Notes: generated by a model from the letters alone, not told the origin. A stretch of 17,053 nucleotides of DNA from an uncultured Oscillospiraceae bacterium (GCA_958451705.1 CAUDRD010000005.1:1-17053), one strand, 5' to 3'; numbered from the stretch's first letter, positions 1 to 6,541 are shown. Translations and numbers: made by a program.

Positions 1-1
1 C

Positions 2-520
2 ATAAAGGACGTTGACGCTTTCCACCCGGTAAACGTTGGAAAGATTATGATAGGCGATTACGCTTTTCTTCCCTGCACACCGGCGGGAGTTATGGAGCTT
101 ATAAAATCAGCGGGCGTTGATCCTCAGGGTAAAAACTGCGTTGTGGTTGGCAGAAGCAATATTGTAGGTAAGCCCATGGCTATGCTGCTTCTCCATAAAA
201 ATGCAACGGTGACTATCTGCCACTCAAAGACAGTAAATCTCCCCGAAATCACAAAGCAGGCCGATATTCTTGTAGCTGCCGTAGGACGTGCAAAGTTTAT
301 TACAGGGGATATGATAAAACCCGGAGCAGTAGTAATTGACGTAGGAATGAACCGTGACGAAAACGGAAAGCTCTGCGGAGACGTTGATTTTGAATCAGCT
401 GAAAGAATAGCGGGAGCGATAACTCCTGTTCCTGGCGGAGTTGGCCCCATGACAATTGCAATGCTTATGGAAAACACTCTTACAGCCGCTAAAATCCAGA
501 ATGCCGATAAACTTAAATAA
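2..520 (+). CDS. folD: Bifunctional methylenetetrahydrofolate dehydrogenase/cyclohydrolase FolD, 3' part
   Basis: The reading frame is open from base 2 with no start in the window, so the N-terminal part of the protein lies upstream. About 172 residues are visible. FolD is a cytosolic enzyme that oxidises 5,10-methylene-THF to methenyl-THF using NAD(P) and then hydrolyses it to 10-formyl-THF, supplying one-carbon units for purines. Family hallmarks are visible: KDVDAFHP followed by PCTPAGVMEL, the Rossmann dinucleotide-binding segment VVVGRSNIVGKPMAMLL, CHSKT, VIDVGMNR, GDVDF, and the C-terminal signature TPVPGGVGPMTIAMLMENT. The missing part should hold the catalytic lysine region. The PspC-domain gene starts 23 nt after the stop with no terminator between, so the two are probably co-transcribed. 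The first ATG in the window (base 47) is internal and not a real start. Identification is near certain. Confidence 0.96.
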   Translation: MKDVDAFHPVNVGKIMIGDYAFLPCTPAGVMELIKSAGVDPQGKNCVVVGRSNIVGKPMAMLLLHKNATVTICHSKTVNLPEITKQADILVAAVGRAKFITGDMIKPGAVVIDVGMNRDENGKLCGDVDFESAERIAGAITPVPGGVGPMTIAMLMENTLTAAKIQNADKLK

Positions 521-543
521 GTACATAAATTAAGGAGTCGAAA

Positions 544-798
544 ATGAATACAGAGAAGAAACTTTACAGATCCCGTGACGCAAAAATGATTGCAGGAGTC
601 TGCGGAGGCCTCGGAAAGTTTTTTGGAATTGACCCAACCATTATAAGAATAATTTACATTGTCCTTGCTCTTTTCACCACCGCTTTTCCGGGAATTATCC
701 TCTATGTAATTCTCATGTTCGTAATTCCCGAAGAGCCTCTGGTAGATAATTCAGGTTACCATCCCGGCTCAGATAATCACAATCAATTTAACGGTTGA
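544..798 (+). CDS. PspC-domain small membrane protein
   Basis: An 84-residue protein preceded by AAGGAG about 7 nt before the ATG. Residues 5-62 match the PspC (phage shock protein C) domain: a basic start (KKLYRSRDAKMIAGVCGGLG), the 'FFGIDPTIIRIIY' segment, and a hydrophobic stretch at about 32-60 that would cross the membrane. The C-terminal 20 residues are polar. Small stand-alone PspC proteins of this kind are common in Clostridia and are thought to take part in envelope-stress responses. Their precise job here is unknown, and no other psp gene lies nearby. It sits 23 nt after folD and probably shares its transcript. Its TGA stop (796-798) lies inside the -35 element of the rplU promoter, so the folD-pspC unit runs directly into the ribosomal protein unit with no terminator. 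Confidence 0.88.
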   Translation: MNTEKKLYRSRDAKMIAGVCGGLGKFFGIDPTIIRIIYIVLALFTTAFPGIILYVILMFVIPEEPLVDNSGYHPGSDNHNQFNG

Positions 799-823
799 CA
801 TTATACTTATACAATGGTATAAT
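795..823 (+). promoter_or_regulatory. Consensus sigma-A promoter of rplU-prp-rpmA
   Basis: TTGACA at 795-800 and TATAAT at 818-823 are separated by exactly 17 bp, a perfect match to the vegetative consensus. Transcription should begin near 830, giving an untranslated leader of about 90 nt before rplU. The -35 hexamer includes the stop codon of the upstream PspC-domain gene. A promoter this strong fits a ribosomal protein operon. Confidence 0.93.
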
Positions 824-828
824 CAGCT

Positions 829-892
829 TTGCCGCATATCCCGGGCTGTGCCTTTATGCACAAAATAAGCGGTGTTCCCGCCCGGAGGTAGC
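829..892 (+). ncRNA. Ribosomal protein L21 leader (structured 5' UTR)
   Basis: The leader between the rplU promoter and start codon is GC-rich and structured. Helices that can be read directly are 831-835 with 869-873 (4 Watson-Crick pairs plus a G-U), 841-846 (CCGGGC) with 880-885 (GCCCGG), and a hairpin TGTGC 847-851 with GCACA 858-862 around a 6-nt loop. The first two helices interleave, so together they would form a pseudoknot. Otherwise 869-872 (GCGG) could fold locally with 878-881 (CCGC). Rfam describes an L21 leader family in front of rplU in Firmicutes, thought to mediate autoregulation. Position and structure fit, but I assign the family from context, not from a covariance search. 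Confidence 0.7.
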
Positions 893-919
893 GAGTCTAT
901 AATAAGGTAGGTTAGTCAA

Positions 920-1231
920 ATGTACGCAATCATCGAAACCGGCGGCAAGCAGTACAAGGTTGAGGCTGGCAACACAGTTTTCATCGAAAAGCTTGACGTT
1001 GAAGCAGGCTCCGAGATCACCTTTGACAAGGTTATCGCAGTGGGCGCCGAGGACGGAATCAAGGTTGGCGCACCCTATGTTGAGGGCGCAACTGTTACCG
1101 CTAAGGCAGTGAAGAACGGTAAGGGCAAGAAGATTACTGTTTTCACTTACAAGTCAAAGAAGAACGAGAAGCGCAAAATGGGCCACAGACAGCCCTACAC
1201 TAAGGTTGAAATTTCAGCCATCAATGCGTAA
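920..1231 (+). CDS. rplU: 50S ribosomal protein L21 (bL21)
   Basis: A 103-residue protein, the usual bL21 length. It opens with MYAIIETGGKQYKVEAG and has the basic segment KNGKGKKITVFTYKSKKNEKRKMGHRQPYT followed by KVEI, both diagnostic of L21. It is a structural protein of the large subunit that binds 23S rRNA. The ATG is preceded by AAGGTAGG. It heads the conserved Firmicutes cluster rplU-prp-rpmA behind a consensus promoter and a structured leader that may allow feedback by L21 itself (inferred from the Firmicutes L21 leader family). Only 3 nt separate its stop from the next gene. Confidence 0.98.
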   Translation: MYAIIETGGKQYKVEAGNTVFIEKLDVEAGSEITFDKVIAVGAEDGIKVGAPYVEGATVTAKAVKNGKGKKITVFTYKSKKNEKRKMGHRQPYTKVEISAINA

Positions 1232-1234
1232 CCT

Positions 1235-1567
1235 ATGATAATCGTCGAGTTTTTTAAAGGTTCCGACGGCGTTACGGCAGGTTTTTGTGTAAAGGGTCAT
1301 TCCGGAATGAGTGAAGAAGGCACCGATATAGTCTGTGCGGCAGTATCCTCCGCAGTGTACCTTACAGCTAACACAATAACCGATGTCTTAAAGCTTAACC
1401 CTTCTGTTGAGGTTAAAGACGGATTTTTAAGACTGATTTTTAAAACGAAAGATCAGGCTCTGAAAGCACAAACCTTAACCGACGGACTGGAGCTTCATTT
1501 AAAAGGCTTAGAAGAAGATTATCCGAAAAATGTCAAAGTCAAATATGGAGGTGTACAAAATGCTTAA
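1235..1567 (+). CDS. prp: Ribosomal-processing cysteine protease Prp
   Basis: A 110-residue protein of the Prp (YsxB) family. Prp removes the N-terminal extension of ribosomal protein L27 in Firmicutes and relatives. The catalytic motifs are intact: GHSG around His22 and GTDIVCAAVS with Asp31 and Cys34, the same spacing as in the characterised staphylococcal enzyme. The gene starts 3 nt after the rplU stop with no obvious Shine-Dalgarno sequence, so its translation probably depends on ribosomes finishing rplU. Its last 8 nt (1560-1567) overlap the start of rpmA, and the rpmA ribosome binding site lies inside prp. Protease and substrate are therefore made from one message and translationally linked. 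The predicted substrate is present next door with an intact cleavage motif. Confidence 0.95.
   Translation: MIIVEFFKGSDGVTAGFCVKGHSGMSEEGTDIVCAAVSSAVYLTANTITDVLKLNPSVEVKDGFLRLIFKTKDQALKAQTLTDGLELHLKGLEEDYPKNVKVKYGGVQNA
1547..1553 (+). promoter_or_regulatory. Ribosome binding site that fixes the rpmA start
   Basis: GGAGGTG lies 6 nt before the ATG at 1560. An in-frame ATG at 1530 has no such site and would add ten residues before the conserved L27 leader peptide, so 1560 is the start. The site is inside the prp coding sequence. Confidence 0.88.
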
Positions 1568-1844
1568 AATAAACATTCAGCTTTTTGCTCATAAAAAGGG
1601 AATGGGTTCAACCCGTAACGGCCGTGATTCAGAGTCTAAGCGCCTTGGCGTTAAGCGTGCTGACGGTCAGTTCGTTCTTGCAGGTAACATCCTTGTAAAG
1701 CAGCGCGGAACACACATCCATCCCGGCAACAACGTGGGCAGAGGTTCAGACGATTCTCTTTTCGCACTTATCGACGGAAAGGTAAAGTTTGAGCGTATGG
1801 GCAAAGACCGTAAAAAGGTCAGCGTTTATGCTGTTGAGCAGTAA
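1560..1844 (+). CDS. rpmA: 50S ribosomal protein L27 (bL27) with Prp-cleaved leader
   Basis: A 94-residue bL27 from the ATG at 1560. The first nine residues, MLKINIQLF, are followed by AHKKGMGSTRNGRDSESKRLG-type sequence. This is the Firmicutes form, in which Prp cuts between Phe9 and Ala10. The predicted mature N-terminus AHKKG matches the start of E. coli L27. The exposed N-terminal tail of mature L27 reaches toward the peptidyl transferase centre, so cleavage is needed for function in species with the extension. The GTHIHPGNNVGRGSDDSLFA core is typical. The gene overlaps prp by 8 nt and is followed by an intrinsic terminator. In many Firmicutes obgE follows next; here it does not. Confidence 0.97.
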   Translation: MLKINIQLFAHKKGMGSTRNGRDSESKRLGVKRADGQFVLAGNILVKQRGTHIHPGNNVGRGSDDSLFALIDGKVKFERMGKDRKKVSVYAVEQ

Positions 1845-1871
1845 TCACTGCAAATTAAACTGATACGTATT

Positions 1872-1905
1872 AAAAAAGGACCGGTGAATGTCATCGGTCC
1901 TTTTT
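1872..1905. terminator. Bidirectional intrinsic terminator between rpmA and the lipid kinase gene
   Basis: GGACCG (1878-1883) pairs with CGGTCC (1895-1900), extended by G-U, T-A, G-C and A-T pairs to a 10-bp stem with a 3-nt loop. Six A residues precede the stem and five T residues follow it, so it can end transcription from rpmA on the plus strand and from the converging lipid kinase gene on the minus strand. Confidence 0.92.
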
Positions 1906-1953
1906 GTTGCTTTAAAAATCTGATTTAAAATGTTGAAAAATGCTTATTTAGAG

Positions 1954-2946
1954 TTATTTTACCGCTGTTTCAAGTTCTGTTTTATCAGCCTGCTCAGTTT
2001 CGCTGTTTGTATCTTTTGCTTCTGCTTTATTTTCTTCATCTTCAGCGGGGCGGATAATAGTAAGGGCCTGTTTTCTGTTTTCAATAAATACGGTTTCGCA
2101 TCCCTTTTGATATTCTCCGTCAAGAGCCCAGTCCATATCTGCGGGACCTGTTATTTTTACACTTGAAGCGTGGGTAAAAATAATGTTTTCGTTGCTTAAG
2201 TCTCCTCTGAGAGCTTTAACGGCAAGACTTAAAAACGCAGCGGTGGATTTCGGCTTTCTAATGAGAAAAACTTCAAAAAGTCCGTCGTCAAGCTTTACAA
2301 GACTTGGGTCAAGTTTTAAAATTCCTCCTACGGATAAAGAGCTTACTATATTGCCGAAAAGGAACTCTCCCTCGTATGTCTCTTCGGGAGTTTCAATTTT
2401 TAAATTATAACTGCGCATTTTGGCAAAGCTTTTTGCTCCCAAAAGAAAGTATGAAGAGTGGCCGAAAAGATTTTTAAGGGTCTGTGAAGTTGAATAAGCT
2501 GCGTCGGTGAAAACTCCAAATGCCGCAACATAGTTAAATACTCTGCCGTTAAAAACGCCGGAATCAATTTTAAAAGGTTTTCCAGTAGCGGCGATTCTTA
2601 CATTTTCTTCAATTGTAGAAGCTAACCCCAGAGTTTCCGCAAGGTCGTTTGTGGTTCCCGTGGGTATGTAGCCTACAGGTGGGGGATTATCCAGCTGCAT
2701 AATTCCCGCTGTAACTTCGTTCAGTGTGCCGTCGCCGCCGCAGCATGCCAGCAAATCAAAGTTTTCACCGAAGTTCTTAACGATTTCGGTTGCGTCTCCT
2801 GGCTTTGTTGTAGGCTGAAGGGTAACCTGATATCCTAAAGAGCAAAATTCATTTGCTATCTGAAAAAGCTTTTGTTTTGATTTCATTCTTCCTGCCTTGG
2901 GGTTAATAATCAGCAGGAGTTTTTTTAACGTCTTTTTTGTGTCCAT
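1954..2946 (-). CDS. YegS/DagK-family diacylglycerol/lipid kinase
   Basis: A 330-residue protein. Residues 8-300 form the DagK-type catalytic fold: LLIINPKAGR at 11-20 for nucleotide binding, the signature GGDGTLNEV at 70-78, PTGTTNDLAETLG at 95-107, LDDGLFEVFLI near 219-229 and the C-terminal DGE at 276-278. Family members phosphorylate diacylglycerol or related lipids at the inner face of the membrane, returning diacylglycerol to phospholipid synthesis. I cannot tell the true lipid substrate. Residues 301-330 are a highly charged, Glu-rich tail not part of the catalytic fold. The ATG (read on the minus strand) has AAGGAG at 2954-2959 at good spacing. The gene stands alone, converges on the rpmA terminator and has an extended -10 promoter. 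Confidence 0.9.
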   Translation of the reverse strand: MDTKKTLKKLLLIINPKAGRMKSKQKLFQIANEFCSLGYQVTLQPTTKPGDATEIVKNFGENFDLLACCGGDGTLNEVTAGIMQLDNPPPVGYIPTGTTNDLAETLGLASTIEENVRIAATGKPFKIDSGVFNGRVFNYVAAFGVFTDAAYSTSQTLKNLFGHSSYFLLGAKSFAKMRSYNLKIETPEETYEGEFLFGNIVSSLSVGGILKLDPSLVKLDDGLFEVFLIRKPKSTAAFLSLAVKALRGDLSNENIIFTHASSVKITGPADMDWALDGEYQKGCETVFIENRKQALTIIRPAEDEENKAEAKDTNSETEQADKTELETAVK

Positions 2947-2999
2947 TGGGAAACTCCTTATGTTTATTATAATTATATATAATTACGTGTATCCTTTTC

Positions 3000-3031
3000 A
3001 TTATATCAGTTATTAATGTAAATTGCGACAA
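3000..3031 (-). promoter_or_regulatory. Probable promoter of the lipid kinase gene (extended -10)
   Basis: On the minus strand TGATATAAT (plus coordinates 3000-3008) gives a TG-N-TATAAT extended -10 element. No good -35 is found at 17 bp. TTGTCG (3026-3031) is present but 20 bp away. The start would be near 2993, about 47 nt before the coding region. Confidence 0.5.
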
Positions 3032-3064
3032 TAATTTGAATAAAAATTCAGATGTTTTTTTGGT

Positions 3065-3093
3065 TTGTGTTAAATATTTCTGTATGGTACAAT
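3065..3093 (+). promoter_or_regulatory. Possible promoter of the gtrA-like/aldo-keto reductase unit
   Basis: TTGTGT (3065-3070) and TACAAT (3088-3093) are 17 bp apart, about 34 nt before the GtrA-family start codon. The match to consensus is moderate, but nothing better lies in this divergent intergenic region. Confidence 0.42.
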
Positions 3094-3114
3094 AAAAAAA
3101 TAAATATTAAAATT

Positions 3115-3120
3115 AGGAGG
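3115..3120 (+). promoter_or_regulatory. Ribosome binding site that fixes the GtrA-family start
   Basis: AGGAGG lies 6 nt before the ATG at 3127. An upstream in-frame ATG at 3052 has no ribosome binding site and lies upstream of the likely promoter, so it is not used. Confidence 0.88.
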
Positions 3121-3126
3121 AGCCAT

Positions 3127-3642
3127 ATGTCAAACAGCGAGAATAAAAGTAAATCGGGAAAAACAAAGCTTACACCGAAGCAAACTGCCATACAGGTGGT
3201 AAAGTTCGTTTTCTTTTCAGCCGGTGCAGGGATAATACAGTTTGTTACCTTTACTCTTTTAAATGAAGTTTTTAAGCTTGAATATATGTTCTGTTATCTC
3301 ACGGCTCTGGTCTTATCGGTGCTGTATAATTTTACATTTAATAGAAAATTCACCTTTAAATCTGCTGCTAATATACCCATCGCCATGCTGAAGGTAGCCG
3401 CTTTCTACTGCGTTTTCACTCCCCTTTCAACCTGGTGGGGTACCGCTCTTACAAATGCAGGAGTACAGGAATATCTTGTTTTGGCAGGTACAATGATTAT
3501 AAACCTTGTTTCGGAATTCCTTTACTGCCGTTTTGTGGTATATAGAAAATCAATAAACACAAACGCCAGCGCATTAAAGCAGGCTCAGGCTGAAAAAGAA
3601 AAGAATTCATCTAAAGATGAAACTGAAAGTGATAATCAGTAA
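3127..3642 (+). CDS. GtrA-family membrane protein
   Basis: A 171-residue protein from the ATG at 3127. It has a lysine-rich cytoplasmic start (1-20), four hydrophobic helices at about 22-45, 53-72, 85-105 and 113-135, and a polar tail after about 145. The segments LYNFTFNRKFTF after the second helix and EFLYCRFVVYR after the fourth are the paired positively charged motifs of the GtrA family (PF04138). Members are small integral membrane proteins linked to cell-surface polysaccharide synthesis, some proposed to flip undecaprenyl-linked sugars. No glycosyltransferase is adjacent, so the substrate is unknown. The last 25 residues are low-complexity and charged (KEKNSSKDETESDNQ). The aldo/keto reductase gene starts 20 nt downstream and is probably co-transcribed. 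Confidence 0.87.
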   Translation: MSNSENKSKSGKTKLTPKQTAIQVVKFVFFSAGAGIIQFVTFTLLNEVFKLEYMFCYLTALVLSVLYNFTFNRKFTFKSAANIPIAMLKVAAFYCVFTPLSTWWGTALTNAGVQEYLVLAGTMIINLVSEFLYCRFVVYRKSINTNASALKQAQAEKEKNSSKDETESDNQ

Positions 3643-3662
3643 TCAGCGGAGGAAATATCAAT

Positions 3663-4652
3663 ATGTACATTGCACAAGAGTCAAGATATGACAATATGAA
3701 ATATAATCGCTGCGGAAAAAGCGGATTAAAGCTTCCGGCAGTTTCCCTGGGGCTTTGGCACAATTTCGGTTCTAACGGAAATTTCGACAACATGAAGCAG
3801 ATGTGCTTTACTGCCTTCGATTTAGGTATTACCCATTTTGACCTTGCCAATAACTACGGCCCCGTTCCGGGAGCGGCTGAGAAAAATTTCGGAAGAATAC
3901 TCAAAAGTGACCTTATGCCATACCGTGACGAAATGATTATAAGTACAAAGGCGGGCTATGATATGTGGCCGGGACCTTACGGAAACTTCGGCAGCCGTAA
4001 ATATATGCTTGCAAGTCTTGACCAAAGCCTTAAGAGAATGGGTCTTGAGTATGTAGATATTTTCTATCATCATCGAATGGACCCGGAAACTCCTCTGGAA
4101 GAGAGCATGTCGGCTTTAGCTCAGGCGGTACACAGCGGAAAGGCGCTTTATGTAGGTATTTCAAACTATAATGGTGAAACAGCTCTTAAAGCTATGAAAA
4201 TTTTAGAGGAATATAAGTGCCCATATATTATCAATCAGAACCGATACTCTATTTTTGACAGAACGGTTGAGAAAAACGGTCTTTTAAACTTTGCTGAAAA
4301 GCAGCATAAAGGCATAATCGCTTTCAGCCCTTTGGCCCAGGGACTCCTTACCGACAGATATTTAAAAGGCATCCCCGAGGACAGCCGCATGAAAAAAGAT
4401 GCAGGTTTCTTGAAAAATGCCAATTTAACCGATGAAAAGCTCAGTAAAATAAAGACTTTAAATTCACTGGCACAGGAGAGGGGAGAATCCCTTGCGGCCA
4501 TGGCTTTAAAGTGGGTGCTCAGAAATGATGCCGTTTGCAGCGTGCTTGTAGGAGCTTCAAAGCCGGAGCAGATAAGAGAGAATGTAAAGGCAATTGAGGG
4601 AGCTGAAATTTCTCAACAGGAGTTAAAGCTTATTGATGACATCTGCCGCTGA
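3663..4652 (+). CDS. Aldo/keto reductase, YghZ/Kv-beta-like
   Basis: A 329-residue TIM-barrel oxidoreductase of normal family length, cytosolic, NADPH-dependent by family. The catalytic tetrad can be placed: Asp60 and Tyr65 in FDLANNYG, Lys96 in STKAGYD, and His137 in DIFYHHR. The N-terminal motif CGKSGLKLPAVSLGLWHNFG and the segment AGYDMWPGPYGNFGSRKYM are typical of the subfamily that contains E. coli YghZ (glyceraldehyde 3-phosphate reductase). C-terminal SVLVGASKPEQIRENV binds the cofactor phosphate. The physiological substrate cannot be read from sequence. GGAGGA sits 9 nt before the ATG at 3663. A second in-frame Met at residue 12 lies closer to the usual family start but has no better ribosome binding site. 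The gene shares a transcript with the upstream GtrA-family gene and ends in a terminator. Confidence 0.92.
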   Translation: MYIAQESRYDNMKYNRCGKSGLKLPAVSLGLWHNFGSNGNFDNMKQMCFTAFDLGITHFDLANNYGPVPGAAEKNFGRILKSDLMPYRDEMIISTKAGYDMWPGPYGNFGSRKYMLASLDQSLKRMGLEYVDIFYHHRMDPETPLEESMSALAQAVHSGKALYVGISNYNGETALKAMKILEEYKCPYIINQNRYSIFDRTVEKNGLLNFAEKQHKGIIAFSPLAQGLLTDRYLKGIPEDSRMKKDAGFLKNANLTDEKLSKIKTLNSLAQERGESLAAMALKWVLRNDAVCSVLVGASKPEQIRENVKAIEGAEISQQELKLIDDICR

Positions 4653-4680
4653 ATTTACCGTTTTAAATTTAAACTTTTTT

Positions 4681-4709
4681 AGGACGTTTCTTTGAAGCGT
4701 CCTTTTTTA
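4681..4709 (+). terminator. Intrinsic terminator after the aldo/keto reductase gene
   Basis: A 10-bp stem, 4681-4690 with 4694-4703 (AGGACG with CGTCCT plus four more pairs including one G-U), has a TTT loop and is followed by a run of T at 4703-4708. It separates this unit from the heat-shock operon. Confidence 0.9.
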
Positions 4710-4815
4710 ATGTGAAAAATAAAAATGATATTTAAAATAGCGGAGTTTTACAAACTTAATATTATTTATGAACAAGAAGGCGAAAAGGTTTTACAAAGTG
4801 TTCACAATTGAAATA

Positions 4816-4844
4816 TTGACTAAATGAGAAAGGAGTTGTATATT
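4816..4844 (+). promoter_or_regulatory. Sigma-A promoter of the hrcA operon
   Basis: TTGACT (4816-4821) and TATATT (4839-4844) are separated by 17 bp. The start site would be about 4851, so the CIRCE element begins immediately after it, in the position that lets bound HrcA block transcription. Confidence 0.8.
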
Positions 4845-4855
4845 ATATTACAGAA

Positions 4856-4882
4856 TTAGCACTCAGGTGTTAAGAGTGCTAA
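4856..4882 (+). promoter_or_regulatory. CIRCE operator (HrcA binding site)
   Basis: TTAGCACTC (4856-4864), nine bases, then GAGTGCTAA (4874-4882): a perfect match to the CIRCE inverted repeat bound by HrcA. It lies between the promoter and hrcA, so HrcA represses its own operon and the chaperone genes behind it. The DNA is also transcribed, giving an mRNA hairpin near the 5' end. No second CIRCE was seen upstream of dnaK or dnaJ. Confidence 0.98.
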
Positions 4883-4927
4883 TTTTCCCGAAAGCGTTCA
4901 AATCTTTCATGGAAAGCAGGTGATGTT

Positions 4928-5953
4928 ATGGCAGATTTGAGCGAAAGAAAGCAAAAGATACTCTCCGCCATTGTGGAGCAGTACATTGCCACAGGGGAGC
5001 CGGTTGGTTCAAAGGCTCTTGCCGGACATCCGGAGCTTTCGGTTTCGTCGGCTACAGTTCGTAACGAAATGGCTGAGCTGGCATCTATGGGATATCTTGA
5101 CCAGCCTCATACGTCGGCAGGCAGAGTGCCCACGGAAAAAGCTTACCGTTATTACATTGATAATTTGATGGAAAGACGGGAGCCTGACGAAGAAGACAAA
5201 AGACTTATGGATGCAACCCTTAAAAACAGATGGGTTGACCCGGAAACCGTTCTTGAACAGGCTGGTGAACTTCTTGCGGAGATGACAAACTGTGCAGCGG
5301 TTTCAACAACTCCGGCAGATGAGCAGGCTTCAATAAGCAGAGTTGAGCTTGTCCCTATGGGAAGCCGAAAGGCGATGCTTGTTCTCCTTACTTCGACGGG
5401 AGTGCTTAAAAGCAGACTTTGCCGAACGGAAACAGCACTTACTCCGGCCATGGTAGAAAGCTTTTACCAAATTGTCGGTTCTGCATTTCTTTCGGTTCCG
5501 GTTTGTGAAATAAGCATGGCGACAATTCAGACTTTGGCCGCTTCTTTAGGCGAAAATGCACTGGCAATGACGCCGCTTCTTATAACTCTTGCGGAACTTG
5601 CCCGTGATGCCTCACAGAGCGACGTGATTCTCGAAGGGGAAACAAACCTACTCAATCACAGGGAACTGGATATGGATGCCGCACAGCTTTTGGGATTTCT
5701 TCAAAAATCTCATCCCATTGCAAGCGTTGCCCTTCCAAAGGACGGTTTAAGGGTGCTTATAGGTAGAGAGAATCCATATAAGGAGCTTGAAAATTCCAGC
5801 TTTGTTGTTGCAAGATACAATATAGGAGAAAACGTCGGAGGTTCCTTAGGAATTATAGGACCTATAAGAATGAATTACGAAAGGATAATCTCAAATCTTG
5901 AATATATCACAGTGCTTGTGGGCAAATTTTTGTCAGAGGCGCTTGAAGACTGA
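4928..5953 (+). CDS. hrcA: Heat-inducible transcription repressor HrcA
   Basis: A 341-residue protein of usual length. Residues 1-75 are the winged-helix DNA-binding domain (ILSAIVEQYIATGEPVGSKAL, then SSATVRNEMAELASMGYLDQPHTSAGR-type sequence, all typical of HrcA). The rest is the regulatory domain, with the conserved C-terminal region VLIGRENPYKELENSSFVVA and GSLGIIGPIRMNYERIIS. HrcA binds CIRCE and represses the operon. In studied Firmicutes its activity depends on GroEL, so heat or misfolded protein relieves repression. AGGTGAT at 4918-4924 serves the ATG at 4928. A perfect CIRCE lies 46 nt upstream. The grpE gene follows after 15 nt with no terminator. Confidence 0.97.
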   Translation: MADLSERKQKILSAIVEQYIATGEPVGSKALAGHPELSVSSATVRNEMAELASMGYLDQPHTSAGRVPTEKAYRYYIDNLMERREPDEEDKRLMDATLKNRWVDPETVLEQAGELLAEMTNCAAVSTTPADEQASISRVELVPMGSRKAMLVLLTSTGVLKSRLCRTETALTPAMVESFYQIVGSAFLSVPVCEISMATIQTLAASLGENALAMTPLLITLAELARDASQSDVILEGETNLLNHRELDMDAAQLLGFLQKSHPIASVALPKDGLRVLIGRENPYKELENSSFVVARYNIGENVGGSLGIIGPIRMNYERIISNLEYITVLVGKFLSEALED

Positions 5954-5968
5954 GAAAGGAAAAGGGCG

Positions 5969-6502
5969 ATGAGTAAAAGCAAAAAAGACAATGTCCCCGA
6001 AAATGAAGCCGTAGAGGAAAAAGTTACTGAGACTCAGGAAGAAGCCAAGCAGGATGCTAAAGACCCCTGTCAGGAGCTTAAAGAAGAGCTTGATAAGACA
6101 AAGGATCAGCTTCTGAGAACAATGGCTGAATACGACAACTACCGCAAACGCTCACAGCGTGAAAAGGAAGCCGCATATTCAGATTCAAAAGCAGATGTTA
6201 TTTCAGAAATTCTTCCGATTATCGACAATTTCCAGCGAGCCGCAATGAACGAGGATGCTCCTGATGAGGACTACAAAAAGGGAATCAAAATGATATTCCA
6301 GCAGTTTGACAACGTACTTACAAAGTTAGGCGTTGAGTCCTTCGGAGAAAAGGGAGACGAGTTTGATCCCAATATGCACAACGCCGTTATGCACATTGAT
6401 GATGATGAGCTTCCTGAAAACACAATAGCTCAGGTTTTTGCAAAGGGCTATAAAATCGGCGAAAAGGTAGTTCGCCACGCAACCGTACAGGTAGCAAACT
6501 AA
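5969..6502 (+). CDS. grpE: Nucleotide exchange factor GrpE
   Basis: A 177-residue cytosolic cochaperone that speeds ADP release from DnaK. Residues 1-30 are acidic and probably disordered. About 33-70 form the long coiled-coil helix containing AEYDNYRKRSQREKE. Then comes the four-helix dimer region (VISEILPIIDNFQRA), and about 125-177 the beta-wing that contacts DnaK, with the family signature FDPNMHNAVMHI at 132-143 and the end motif KGYKIGEKVVRHATVQV. Length and motifs are normal. It is the second gene of the CIRCE-controlled operon, 15 nt after hrcA, with a purine-rich AAAGGAAAAGGG before the ATG. The 54 nt to dnaK contain no terminator. Confidence 0.97.
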   Translation: MSKSKKDNVPENEAVEEKVTETQEEAKQDAKDPCQELKEELDKTKDQLLRTMAEYDNYRKRSQREKEAAYSDSKADVISEILPIIDNFQRAAMNEDAPDEDYKKGIKMIFQQFDNVLTKLGVESFGEKGDEFDPNMHNAVMHIDDDELPENTIAQVFAKGYKIGEKVVRHATVQVAN

Positions 6503-6541
6503 AAATGACAAACCCCAATTAAAATAAATTCAAACATTCAC

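Noticed and set aside
124..477. Long antisense ORFs opposite folD, and similar ones opposite dnaK, prp/rpmA, the kinase and the permease
   Set aside because: They mirror the codon structure of the sense genes, lack ribosome binding sites and encode no recognisable protein.
2970..2985. Perfect 16-bp AT-only palindrome in the lipid kinase leader
   Set aside because: It consists only of A and T in a very AT-rich stretch where such palindromes arise easily. It is a weak helix with no clear role.
3052..3126. Upstream in-frame ATG for the GtrA-family gene
   Set aside because: It has no ribosome binding site and overlaps the probable promoter; the 3127 ATG has AGGAGG.
4768..4827. A 19-codon ORF upstream of hrcA
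   Set aside because: It has no ribosome binding site, and its end overlaps the -35 region of the hrcA promoter, so it would not be transcribed from it. No support as a leader peptide.
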